From Cristatella mucedo (Eukaryota; Bryozoa; Phylactolaemata; Cristatellidae): DNA of 64,000 bases. The notes beneath the pieces are model-generated. The model worked only from the letters and a program-made list of their open reading frames with translations. It was not told where the DNA came from and ran no database searches. Position numbers and translations under genes: made by a program. The stretch covers positions 1,227,001-1,291,000 of the forward strand of contig WPIO01000052.1 in the NCBI GenBank assembly GCA_009760855.2, read 5' to 3'. Below are positions 37,815 through 48,971 of this stretch, in pieces. The number at the start of each line of letters is the position of its first letter. Position 1 is the stretch's first letter.

Positions 37815-38265
37815 ATTACAATGTGTCTCTTCTACATGTAGCTCTACAGAGCCACACACACTGAGCGAGAATGTTGCGCAGGAGAGTTTCCTAATGGGCA
37901 TTCAAAAATCCTTAACGGCTTCCGGTACGCATGCGGTAGCCAACAGACTTTATCTCACGCCACAAGAGAAAGTGAGAAGCATAGCTGACTCGGGAGGGCA
38001 GTCGAGGTAGCGAGTATCGTGAAAGTAGCCACTTAGGACTGCTGTAAAGGATGCAGTGGGCAGCAGGAGAATGGATGCCGTTGCGTAGGAATGGATCGGC
38101 TAATTTATGGTCCGTCGAGGACCCGAGGGTTCGAGGAGGCTGAAGCCGGTGCAGCAATTCAGCTTGGTATAGAAGCGGGCCTCGTTCGCGTCAGCGTAAG
38201 AACTTCGTTCTGCATCCGTCGACCGGAAGCCATCGCCGATCCTGCAGCAAAGGAGAGACGAGCGA
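37815..38265 (-). mobile_element. LINE-B fragment
   Basis: Antisense and homologous to 17165-17695: aatgtgtctcttctacatgt at its 3' end, then gagaaagtgagaagcatagctg and downstream matches. Confidence 0.65.
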
Positions 38266-38519
38266 CTTAACCAAAGGGTCGTACGTTCGCGAGCATGCCA
38301 GTCGGCGCGTATTCAGAGCCCGAGCAGTATCGAGAGTTTGAACGAATACAGCCGCCATGGCGGCGGTTAATAGGTTGGTCGGTGGTCGCGGCGCCGCCAA
38401 CACTCTCAATCCTGGCCCTCTGACGACACGAACAAGCGAGTGGACTAATTCGCAAATACACGTGGAGTCGATTGCCCTTGCACGTCTTTTATGCTTCCTC
38501 TTTCTTGCTTCCTTTGCAG

Positions 38520-38592
38520 AAAATGTGCCTAGACAGAGATTGGTTTCTCTGAGGGCGCTATAACGAATGTATTAATTATTATTATTATTTTG
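38520..38592 (+). mobile_element. L2 3' hairpin and ATT tail
   Basis: aaatgtgcctagacagagat and ctctgagggcgctataacga, then ATT repeats. Confidence 0.7.
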
Positions 38593-39209
38593 CGTCCGCT
38601 TGTTTCTAAAAGGACGAAAGGACGAGTGAGCTCTCTCCGCCCTTGGTGGGGGGAGGCCAAACCCAAAGCAGTGGAAGTCGACGTCTCGGTCGTCGTGACC
38701 GTGTAAGCTTAGCACTCGTACGTGCGCCGTAGCAGCCAAAAAATCTGCTGACATTTTGGCCGACCGCAGGTTCAACCCCCGAGGCCGACAGCGACCGCAT
38801 TGCACATTCTCTGTCCGCTCGTACCCAAAGGGCTCTGGGAGCAGATAAATAACTATCAGGCTGGCTGATAGGATTCAGCCGCACGGACATTTCATCTTTA
38901 ACAAATCACTCTCACTTTGTGATAATCGGTGTCTTAGGCATATAGTGCGAATGCTATACATGCATCATGCACAATACGCCCTTGGTTTGACAGCTCCTAC
39001 ACGTAGCATGGAAAATAAAATTATACTAAAGATTGCTCGACTTAGCAGCTTCCGGTACAGCCTACTGAAGTCGTTTGCCCATGGCAGTGAAGGTAAAATT
39101 ATCCCTTGGCTATGTCATCGCGCAGCAGACCGCCCAGCGATCGTTGGTGAAGGCGCCGAGTCTCGCTAGTGTTTTCGGTTGAGGTCCTTAGCGTTTGCGC
39201 TACTGCTCA
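38593..39209. other. Intergenic, unassigned
   Basis: Nothing recognisable; a short tRNA-like word (gcaggttcaaccccc) near 38766. Confidence 0.3.
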
Positions 39210-39690
39210 ATGAGCAGGCGGCCAGCCAATAGAAGCACGCAGTTTTCCGAACGTTGCTCCCATAGCCCTCACCGCTCCCGCCCCCAGGCTGCCGTAACTC
39301 GTACCGTCGCTGGCTCGAATCCAATTTCAGCGGCGAGTCCGATCGACTTCCAGCGCTCGCGAGCTCTTTGGCAGTGCAGGTGGCACTTCAGACTGTGGAA
39401 CTTTCTCCCACAATTCTCACGCAACGTCATCTGCTCTCCTGCTTTCGACCGTGGCACACCTTTCTGGCCGTCCCGAGCTGCTACTTCCATGCTGCTCACT
39501 ACCTCAACTGCCCCCCCGACTCAGCTACGCTTCTCACTGTCTCGTTGTTGCGTGAGATGGAGTCAGTAGGCTAACGCATGCGTACCGAAAGCCGCTTAGG
39601 TTGTGAATGCGGCATAGAAAACTCTCCTGCGCAACACCCACCCAGTCTTTGTGTTCTTGTAAAGTCGCAGACGGAGATGCATTTTATAAT
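39210..39690 (+). mobile_element. LINE-B 3' region with RT C-terminus
   Basis: Frame 39195-39569 encodes FRLWNFLPQFSRNVICSPAF near its middle, the sense version of the LINE-B C-terminus, then a stop and the 3' UTR ending cagacggagatgcatttt. Confidence 0.75.
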
Positions 39691-39827
39691 AGGGTAGTCG
39701 CTGGAGCGGCGGGATTTTGTTTTTGCGCGTTCTCGTCGCAGTACCCACCCCTCCTCTTGGGGCTGTGCTGCGGCAATACCACGGGTGAGCATGCACTTTG
39801 CATTCAGCACTAGTCCTACCACTTACT

Positions 39828-40003
39828 GCGCCGTCATAGCCCAGGAGGTGCTAAGGTGCTCGCTATTCATGACCGAGGTCGCAGGTTAGAATCCTGCGGT
39901 TGGGTGATTATTCAACTGCCAACTGCTGGCGGCGGTGAGAACCAATAAGGCTCTTCTTCCGCTAACGAGTCTGCTAAATCAGCTAAGATTTTTTTTTAAC
40001 ATA
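39828..40003 (+). mobile_element. SINE-B copy
   Basis: Divergent head (ggaggtgctaaggtgctcgc), B box GGTTAGAATCC, tail aaatcagctaagattttttt. Confidence 0.7.
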
Positions 40004-40261
40004 ACCCAAACGATTGACGTATTCACCTGTTAATGATACTTGCAAAAAGCAACAAATTTCGGGCAAGAGCCGTCGTCCGGTGTGGACTACTGCAACTTTG
40101 TCGCCAACCGCATCGTGACCAGTAATTCATTACGTTTCTGCGTCGCTCACGAGTTCAAGCACACTTCTGTGGGGTGAGTTTGGCACAAGCACGCCACTTG
40201 CTTCATTTGTCTGACTTACTCTCTCATACCCGTTCCCTGTGAGAGTGTGTGCACTGTGCGT

Positions 40262-40418
40262 ACCTCCGGTTAACAGGCCGTCGGTAAGGCGCTCGTATTT
40301 CAGCACCCAGGTTTCGGGTTCGAGCCCTACAGTGCATCTAATATTCTATTGCCCTCAGGAAAAAAGCGGCTCTTCTACTGCTTTTAAAAATGAGGCTGTT
40401 ATCTGAGATTTTGTTTAC
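40262..40418 (+). mobile_element. SINE-B-like copy
   Basis: Head caggccgtcggtaaggcgct, strong B box GGTTCGAGCCC (40318-40328), tail atgaggctgttatctgagat. Confidence 0.65.
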
Positions 40419-40875
40419 TTTCTAGTTTACTCAGGAGAAGGAGGGAGGGAGGGAGGGACAAGACGCATGTGGCCGGTCAGTCCTTGGAGTTGCGTATTGA
40501 CGCCCGCTACCGTCGACGCGAACGCGGCGAGCTTGCGGACGCCCGGCGCGCCACCTTCGTGTCACCTGTGCCGAGCCCATGCGTTCGAGTGCACCTGCAA
40601 GGAACTGTGAATGGGGGTAGCAGGTGGCCTGAACAAGTCGTGCTGCCACTACGTCGCGCCGACAGTCGCCTCAAGTCGCCGCGGACCGCGCGCTAGCCAA
40701 TGAAACAGCAAGAAGGAAGCGTCTGCGCGAAAGTAATTTTTCGCTGTCGCCGACAAGAAAGGTTCAAGCCTCCTAGCGACCGAGAGCACCACTTAAACGT
40801 GCTGAAATCATTACAGCGCAACACGGTCCGGGTCCGCCTAGACGGCGGCCACTTTCTGTAGCGCGAGCTCCTCCT

Positions 40876-40898
40876 GGGGGGAGGGGAGGGGAGGGGAG
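40876..40898 (+). other. G-quadruplex-type motif
   Basis: Four runs of 4-6 G separated by single A. Confidence 0.6.
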
Positions 40899-40984
40899 GA
40901 GGCAGAAACAAATTGCGGATCCGGCTGGACTTTCGGACGCTCAGTGAAGCAGTGCGGAAGGGCCCGAGAGCGAGAAACTTCCTT

Positions 40985-41070
40985 TGCAGAAAATGTAAAG
41001 TGCCTAGAAAGAGATTGAGCTCTCTGAGGGCGCTATATCAAATGTATTATTATCATTATTGTTATTAGCA
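40985..41070 (+). mobile_element. L2 3' hairpin and ATT tail
   Basis: gtaaagtgcctagaaagaga and gctctctgagggcgctatat, then ATT-like repeats. Confidence 0.75.
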
Positions 41071-41204
41071 CCGGATACTCTCCTCGCCGACTTCGCGAAA
41101 GCCGGCGAGTCAGACGTAGTCGGATTTCGATCAGTGGGCTCGCCATTTACGAGCCCCGGGATGTGCAGTGGAACCAGCGGGCTGACACTTCAACCGCGGG
41201 ATAG

Positions 41205-42055
41205 CTGCTATTCCAAAGCGACCTCTCGTTAGACGACCATATCAGCTCCACAGTCAAATCCGCCTATTTTCAGCTTCATAACATTGCTAAAATTCGGGCT
41301 TGTTTAGATAAAGATACCACGTCCAAGTTGGTCCATGCATTCGTGACATCCCGTCTCGACTTCTGCAACTCACTGCTTACTGGCCTACCAGCATGTGCGA
41401 TCAGGCGATTGCAGCTGGTGCAAAACTCTGCAGCTACGCTTGTCTGTCGTGAGCGTCGCAGTTGCCACATTACTCCACTTCTCGCCGACCTGCACTGGCT
41501 ACCAGTCAAGCAACGGATTGACTTCAAGGTTTTGTCGCTCACTTTTAGGTCCCTTCATTCTATGGCTCCAGCCTATCTGTCAGATATACTACCCCATCAG
41601 GCCAAGCATCGTACCACCCGCTTTTCGGAATCCAACAGTCTAGAAATACCTCGTACAAACCTTAAATCCTTTGGAGACCGTGCATTTAGTTTATATGCTC
41701 CCAAAGCCTGGAACTCCCTCCCGACCTGCATCAGAACATCCCCTGACCTGACCACATTTAAAAGGAACCTAAAAACACACCTATTTGGGACAGCATTTAG
41801 TGGGTCCCTGTGATTCGTCGCTCACGTGCTTATGCGTGCTGACACTGTGCATGCTGCCACTAACCACATTTGCATGCTGACCCTGTGCATGTCACCCCTA
41901 ACCATATTATTCATTTCGTTTGTTTTTCAAGCATGATTTTACTTACCATTCAATTGCATTTCACTTTACAGCAAATGTAAAGCGCCTAGAGAGAGATTGA
42001 GTTCTCTGAGGGCGCTTTATCAAGTGAATTATTATTAATATTATTATTACTAGCT
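41205..42055 (+). mobile_element. L2-clade LINE 3' end, best copy in window
   Basis: A nearly continuous frame from SDLSLDDHISSTVKSAYFQL (about 41217) through HAFVTSRLDFCNSLLTGLP to SFGDRAFSLYAPKAWNSLPT, ending with a stop at 41813. The 3' UTR follows, then the hairpin (AAAGCGCC at 41979-41986 pairing with GGCGCTTT at 42011-42018) and an ATT run. Only the end of the reverse transcriptase is present (5' truncation). Confidence 0.9.
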
Positions 42056-43569
42056 CGAGTTTCGGCCATCGCTGGTAGACGACTATTTCGTGTACTTTTT
42101 TCCATGTCAAATCGGGCGAATTGTCACGATTCACCTCGTGTTTCAGTGGTCGCGGGCTCAACTCTTTAGCATTGCAGTACGCATTTTCCCCCCTTTTTTT
42201 AGCATGCCAATACCCTTTCATGGCGTTCTAGCGTTCTATCTAATCCGAATGGCGGCGCAGACTCAACATTTTTTTGGCACTGCGATTTTACGCCGTATTG
42301 TCAGTCCCTGCCTGTAACTACGATGCATTAGACAAGCTTGACTTTTGGCCTTAAAGCTTGAATCTCGAATTGCATCCGTCGCGGGAGCTAGCTAGTGTAG
42401 GAGCTCGTGGGCGCGACGGCCGCGCGACGAAGAACGAAGCGCCGTCCCACAAGCGAGTTGTAGTGCTAACGGCTGTATAGTATCAAGCGAGCGTGCATAC
42501 ATACTAATGTAGCGATAGTAGCCGTCGTGCGTGCTGCTCCGGAGCACCTGGTGATAGGAGAGAAGAGAGTAGATAGCGTGCGTACAGGCTGACGAACAGG
42601 GCAGAAGCGCATTGCTTGGCAAGGATATGTTATGTGCGGGCACGGAGCGAGCCTTCGGAGCGGATAGAGCGTCGGCTGGGGGGCGGAACCACTCGCGATG
42701 GCGATGATACGCCCACCCTAGCTCCCGGCTATTATTTGCAATTAGGTAATACAGTATCCGTACGATGCACGATATCTTCGTCAGTCCGTAATAACACTTT
42801 TCCTTTAAAACCATAGTCAGACTATCTGCAAGCGATTCGAGGTATAGTATGTACGTTGGTATTACACGGACTCATTGGCAGGAAGGGAGCGATTGAGTGG
42901 TGAGAGCAAGTGCTACGATACGATACGAATCGATACGAGCGAGTAGTTCGGATAGATAGACCGGAAAACAAGAGCGGAGGGACCTTAAAGGGACTGAATC
43001 TCCAAGTCGGCACAATGCTTCATGTGTATGGGCCAGTGCAGGTCTGTGAGAACTGGTGTTGTGTGGCAGCTGAGAATTTCTTGATAGGCAAGCGTGACCG
43101 CAAAGTTTCGCACCACCGCATAGTCTTATTTAAAGCACCAATACGCACGCTCACCGCTCTGCGAGGGCGCATTTTCGCCAAACGGGGCCAGCGGCCTGGA
43201 CAAGTAGGGTCGCACTCCGCGGGTTCTGGTTTTGTCTATTCACTGCTGCCTCGACTGTTAAATACTTTATCTACATCAAAGGACCCGGCCGTATCAAAAG
43301 GCAGGCGCATCAAAGGGCGTGCAGTAGGCAGACATCAAAAGTTATGATGCAGATGCTCAGCCACAAGTGGACTATAAAGACAGCGGCCCGAATCAAAGGG
43401 TACTAAACCGTCCTAATAAGGAATAGTGAAGTACGAACAGCAAAGAACGAACAAAAGAGCCACATTATTTCGCAGCAGAACGAGTATTATAAGTCTGGTT
43501 GAGATGTCACGAATGCAATGACCAGCTGGGCTGTGGTATCCTTATACAAGTAGGTCCGAATTTTCAAAA
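42056..43569. other. Intergenic, unassigned
   Basis: ORFs at 42392-42814 (minus) and 42910-43347 (plus) have no family resemblance. An L2-like stretch may lie around 43000-43110 (aagtcggcacaatgcttcat), but this is weak. Confidence 0.3.
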
Positions 43570-43683
43570 TAGATTAGCTGATTCAGCTGCCTCAGTTTTT
43601 TTTATATAGCTACAGAAGAGCCTTAACGGCTTGCAGTGGGCAATGACGGATCCCGCGCTGCAGGGCTTGAACCCACGACCATA
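43570..43683 (-). mobile_element. SINE-B copy, antisense
   Basis: Reverse complement has B-box-like gggttcaagccct, cattgcccactgcaagc and gctgaatcagctaat. Confidence 0.65.
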
Positions 43684-44035
43684 ATAATAATAGTAATAAT
43701 AATAATAATAATAATAATTATGCACTTGATAAAGCGCCCTCAGAGAACTAAATCTCTTTCTAGGCGCTTTACATTTGCTGCAAAGTGAAATGCAATTGAA
43801 TGGTAAGTAAAATCATGCTTGAAAAACAAACGAAATGAATAATATGGTTAAGGGTGACATGCACAGGGTCAACATGCAAATGTGGTTAGTGGCAGCATGC
43901 ACAGTGTCAGCACGCATAAGCACGTGAACGACGAATCACAGGGACCCACTAAATGCTGTCCTAAATAGGTGTGTTTTTAGGTTCCTTTTAAATGTGGTCA
44001 GGTCAGGGGATGTTCTGATGCAGGTCGGGAGACCA
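43682..44035 (-). mobile_element. L2 LINE 3' end, antisense
   Basis: ATT run, hairpin (gataaagcgccctcagagaa), 3' UTR, then the frame for IRTSPDLTTFKRNLKTHLFR. It breaks off at about 44035. Confidence 0.85.
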
Positions 44036-44109
44036 TGGTCGTGAAGTGTGAGCGCCTTGCCCCTGGGCACAGACACCCAGCGACAATAGTAGCTAGCTGC
44101 AACTAGGCA

Positions 44110-44290
44110 GACTTGACTGCTGAGCTGATGTGATAATCGAGCGAAACGTCTCTTTGGAACAGAACCGGATCTGTGCATCTCAGACGAAGAATGGCAGGTG
44201 TTCGCTAGGCTAGTAGTCGTCTTAGATTGGGAGATCAACATCCTGGAGATGAGGTCATCGGCAGAAGGCTTAAATATGGACGTTGAAGGG
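44110..44290 (-). mobile_element. L2 LINE internal RT fragment
   Basis: Antisense: LFQRDVSLDYHISSAVKSA, normally about 150 codons upstream of the part at 43936-44035. The intervening coding part is deleted. Confidence 0.6.
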
Positions 44291-45740
44291 GCAACTGCAA
44301 GGGGAGCTGAGTGAGAGGAGTCCTGCGGTTATGCTGCCTGCGGGTATGAACTCTAGGGTCTGATCTTTTCTATTTGACAAAAAACGACCTGCTAGATCGC
44401 TACAAGGATTGCTAGGTAAGTTGCTGACCCGGTAGCAGTTAAAAGATATTGTTGAGGGGCCGACATCAGCATTTTTGCATTGTGCATCTGCGATTTCACA
44501 ATGTTTAAAAAAGCTAGTCTTGGCCTTAGCTTGGATGGATTGGCATGATTGATGCTCTCGTATGCCAATTGGTGGACAGACCAGTCAGTCCTAATCTTTG
44601 ATATCGGAAAACGACCGGAGGACAGAGCCTACAATAAAATGCGACGCGGAGACTGCGAGTAGAATGATCTATGTGCATGCTAGTTTCATAGCGATTTTGT
44701 ATTCTGTTCCTTGATAGGCAAGGGTTCGAATGTCATTATTAAAGTGAGCTAAAGCAAACACTGGATGAGTTTACAAAGCAGCAGAGCCAAGCCTGTATAG
44801 ATGTGTGAAAGTAAGAGTGTGCCTACCGAATCTCAAACAATTATGCATTTCAATGGTTGTAGGGCCTTCGCGCATTCGGGGTCCATAGAATGAGCTTACA
44901 GTGGAGCTTTAGAGTATTATGAAATTCAAGGTGTCACCCCTCTTCATAAGCGTGTGTACGAACAATTAGGCGTTGGCGTAAGCTGCTGCTGTATCGCGTG
45001 GGCTGGTGCTGCGTCGAGTCAGAAGCTCAAGCCGACGAGGTCGAGGTCAGAGAGCAAGGTGAGTGTCAATCTAATAATCCAAAGCTTCTTTAGGCAAGTC
45101 AGTTAGCGCCTTTATTGCAATAGGTTGATTGGGGTCTGTATTGAGTAGCCATTGGTGAGGGTTATTCTTCTTTTGCTCCAGCGATGTACATCGTAGCGCT
45201 TGGTTCATGCAGCCTCAGGAAACTAGTCGCCTCTGCTAGATTGCTCGTGAAGGTGTCTGATATACTTACTAAGCATATGCGTGTCACTGCTTGGGGTAAT
45301 GAATGATAGCCTTGAAAGAAGGACACCGTTTCTTTGTGGAATCCTGCTACTAGAGCCCCGCCCCGGCTCCAAAAGACCTGCAGTGTCGCAGATGCTCGGC
45401 CGGTGGGTGGGGGGGGGGCGGGAGGCAGGTGAATTGTATGAGAGTACGCCAGTGATTCACAAATTGTCCTAAAGAGTGGTGAAATAATCAGGGTCGAAAG
45501 ATCGCTTAAGAAGGAATTACGTAACGCCTAAGTGATGCGGCGGCTTCGGCGGCGCCTGCCGCGGGGTGTTTGTTACTGTATTAGGATGTTCCCAACTGCC
45601 GCCGAGTCACGTTTATACGTTCGCCCTTCTAATACCAACTCGGCATGCTCCCACCTGGTGCTTACAGCTCATCCTGCGTACCACATGAATTGTCAGTTAT
45701 GTGCTTCAATTGTCGACTGATTCTCTTCCTTTCTAGTCAA
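44291..45740. other. Intergenic, unassigned
   Basis: No gene or repeat recognised; a G-rich run at about 45407-45420. Confidence 0.35.
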
Positions 45741-45743
45741 CGT

Positions 45744-45773
45744 GAACCAGGTGCCTAGAGAGGCACCTGGTTC
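45744..45773. other. Perfect 13-bp hairpin with 4-nt loop
   Basis: gaaccaggtgcct, loop agag, aggcacctggttc. No known role; it sits 20 bp from an L2 tail. Confidence 0.6.
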
Positions 45774-45789
45774 CTTTATTGCCCTATGG

Positions 45790-46535
45790 AGGTAATAATA
45801 ATAATACTATATTTGATGTAGCACCCTCCGAGAACTCAACCTCGTTCTAGGAATTTTGCACTTACTGCAAAAGATGCACGACCGAATGGTTTGTGGTAGC
45901 ATGCTCAATGACAATAAGCATAATATGGTTAGAGGTGACATGCACAAGGTCAGCATGCAAATATGGTTAGTAGCAGCATGCATAGTGTCACCATGCATTA
46001 ACACGTAAAGGAAGAATTATATGGACCCACTTAGTGCTATGATGAATAGATGCGTTTTCAGTTTCTGTTTAAATGTGGTCAAGTCAGGAAACGTCGTTAC
46101 GCAAGTCGGGAGTAAGTTCCAGGCTTTGGGAGCACACGAGCTATAGGCACAGTCTCCAAAGGATTTGAGGTTTGTACGAGGTATAGGTAAACAATTAGAT
46201 TCCGAAAGGCGAGTGGTACAATACTTACCCTGGTGGGGCAATACATCTGATAGATAGGCTGGAGCCAAAGAATGAAGGGACCTACAATTGTGTGACAAAA
46301 CCTTGAAGTCGAATCGTTGCTTGACTGGTAGCCAGTGCAAGTCGTCGAGAAGTGGTGTGGTGTGGCAACTGCGACGCTCACGACAGACAAGCCTAGCTGT
46401 AGAGTTTTGTCAGCTATAAGCGCCTGATTGCACAGGCTGGTAGACCAGCAAGCAGTGAGTTACAGAAGTCAAGATGGGATATCTCAAATGTCTAGACTAA
46501 TTTAAATGTGGAATTTGATCACAATCTTGATGCTC
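45790..46535 (-). mobile_element. L2 LINE 3' end with RT C-terminus, antisense
   Basis: ATT run and hairpin at 45793-45860, 3' UTR, then the frame 46017-46340 with HWLPVKQRFDFKVLSHN, RTNLKSFGDCAYSSCAPKAW and a terminal SGSI. Upstream homology shifts frame. Confidence 0.88.
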
Positions 46536-46645
46536 TCGGCCAGCATCCATTGATCATTTCCCTACATTAAGGGATAGTTTCACAGCCGTTTTATTGCGTA
46601 AGACGTTGAGAAAGTTGTTGTGTCACTGCGGCTGCAAAGAGTTAA

Positions 46646-46719
46646 CATTTCATCGCAATAAAGCCATTTTCAAAGCTAACTGCATTTCATCGCAATAAAG
46701 CCATGTTCAAAGCTAACTG
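46646..46719. repeat. 37-bp tandem duplication
   Basis: Two copies of catttcatcgcaataaagcc... starting at 46646 and 46683; each carries AATAAA. Confidence 0.85.
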
Positions 46720-46871
46720 TAGTGCATAGAATATCTTGACAGTTCATTCGCCACCCGGGGACGAATCCATAAGTTGAGCGTGGGCTGATTGCCCGTGCAC
46801 ATGAGGCCTTCATCTTTACTTGCCGTGTCCTTGCTTGTGTTCCTGAGCGCCACATGGTGATGGTTTTTCGA

Positions 46872-47156
46872 CGGCTATCTAAAGCAGCTCGAGTAGCTTT
46901 TCTCGCTTGAAAGTGTCTCGGCTGCAGTACTAGTGTGTGCGTGTCTGGTCCATGGCCTCACGAATGGGTCTGTCCTTGAAGCCGCTCTCTGTATCAGGTT
47001 GTCCATTCTTCTGCCCACATTATTCGAGGGCAGCCAAGCTACGCTTATTTCGCCCGCGTTCCATGTACGAAGCTTTTCGCAGCCTGGCTTTTTTGAAGTG
47101 CTAGACTGACCGTTACGGCGCCGCCCCACGGGCATCCAACTCAGTAGATCAGCCAT
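46872..47156 (-). CDS. Hypothetical 93-residue ORF, uncertain
   Basis: A true ATG in good context (aaaATGG) opens MADLLSWMPVGRRRNGQSST and runs 93 codons to a stop, ending YSSCFR. It is basic, with no signal peptide, membrane segment or known motif. It is not low-complexity and is not part of a recognised transposon. It may be a small gene, a first exon, or chance. Confidence 0.15.
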
Positions 47157-47159
47157 TTT

Positions 47160-48535
47160 GACAGGCTGTCATTACGATTGCATAACTTCCCATTTGCGTC
47201 GTCTGATTCCTTGCCGAATGATGTTTGATCGAGCTAGCTAGATGCATAAAAATTGGCTAATTTTCAAATTAAAAGCAGAGTCAGATTATGAGCTGCTTGT
47301 GATCGTTAGCTCTATGAGCTGAGCTCAATTATCATCAATTACGTGAATATTTTTATGAGAGCACCTCAGAGATTAATTCCTAGTGGACCTGATTTATAAG
47401 TTTGATCCGGCAGCATATAATGCAGAAAGGCTTACCAGTAAAGTCAGTTTAGTGACGGATACAGCTCGAAGTAGAGTCCAGATTAGATCGACAAGCAAGC
47501 CTATTATTCCGTCCGTCGGTGAGTCATTGCTACCGTCGGCTTGAAACGAGTCTGTTGTGTAGTCGGTGTTAGCAATTGTAATATAATGTGTAGACTTTTT
47601 GTGGTTTCGCTATGACAGTGCCTTTTTAATAAATAGTGCTGCTTGCTGTTTTTGCGTCCAGGCGATAGTCGCTAGGCATGGTACTGGCCGCAGCTCCGAA
47701 GTGCCACATTGAACCATAGAGCGGCCATCTAATCTGATGAGAGTTAGGTGGACATGAAAAGAAACTGCGAGCGAAGCAACTTTACAGACAGCCATTTTCG
47801 CACTATTGTACGCCCCAGCGCTATCCCGTGGCCGTAGTGTTGTTAGGCTACCTCGAGGTATGGGGATGCGAATTTGGTTTTTGCAATTAGCCACTGCGTT
47901 GGTTTGTACTTGTCGTGTGCATGCGTGCCTGCGTTCGTATAAGTTTCGCAAGTGGCTGTAATTGTGAGTGGGGATGTGTGTTCAAGCGAGTTTATGCAGG
48001 TGGTACATGCACGCATGAGCTCGCTATTGCGATCGTTTGAGTTGTTGATGTATGCATATGCTCTCCCGGTGTGCGGAAGCTGGCATCCAGTTTTATGTGT
48101 GCAGGAGAAAAAATACATCTCATAACGTAAAGCACTTTATGAACGCTTAACACGAAGGCTCGGTTTCATCAGCACCGTAATTAAACATGGCGACCAAAGG
48201 TACTGCATAACTTTCTTATCATTAACCATCAAAACCTCGTAACCTTAGTGCCAATTAAGATACCTAAGCAGAGTTAATTTTCAAAGAGCTCATTCATTAG
48301 CAATTCAGTCACTCTAGCAGCCACTAAAGTACGCATTGAGCCGCAGTTTATTTAGGCAATGTTCTTATATAAGGATAGTAGCTAGGATTGCTGCTCTTAG
48401 TCACCCATCTCAGAGTAGAGTTAAATTTATTATTTTTTGAGTTCCTCAATTATTCTTCTACGGTATCAACTAAATTATGGCTGCTGAGCTATTAGTATTC
48501 ATAATTTAATAGCGGGTATAAAATATTCCTTCGTA
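47160..48535. other. Intergenic, unassigned
   Basis: AT-rich, no recognisable features. Confidence 0.4.
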
Positions 48536-48536
48536 A

Positions 48537-48575
<39 letters not shown>

Positions 48576-48619
48576 GAGACAGAGAGACAGAGAGACAGAG
48601 AGACAGAGAGAGAGAGAGG
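48536..48619. repeat. (GA)n / (GACA)n microsatellite
   Basis: About 1 kb upstream of actinin exon 1, GA on the sense strand. Confidence 0.95.
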
Positions 48620-48933
48620 CATTGTGAAGCTGCAGTGGAAGAATCCGGCAGACAGATCAATTTCTATTGATCTTCAACTGAGAGCGTCTGAAGCGCATTT
48701 TGAACAGAGAACAGAAGCTTCGACCAATCGACGCTGCAAGTGCATGGGACGACACGTGCATCGACAAGGAACGCCTGCTTCGACAGTTCTAGGTCGTGCA
48801 AATCGTCGGACTCGGCGGTTAATATCTGCATCGGCCAGTGTCGCTAAGCATGGCGTAGGCCCGGGTTAATTTGTGGAGCACAGGCCAGCTTTTCTCAGAC
48901 TGCCGTCGGTGGTAGGAGCTGGCAAGCGCAGCC

Positions 48934-48971
48934 GCAGCAGCAGCAGCAGCAGCTGCTGCTGCTGCTGCTGC
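48934..48971. repeat. Perfect (GCA)n-(TGC)n palindrome, 38 bp
   Basis: CAG units followed directly by CTG units, arms of 19 bp with no spacer. Confidence 0.9.
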
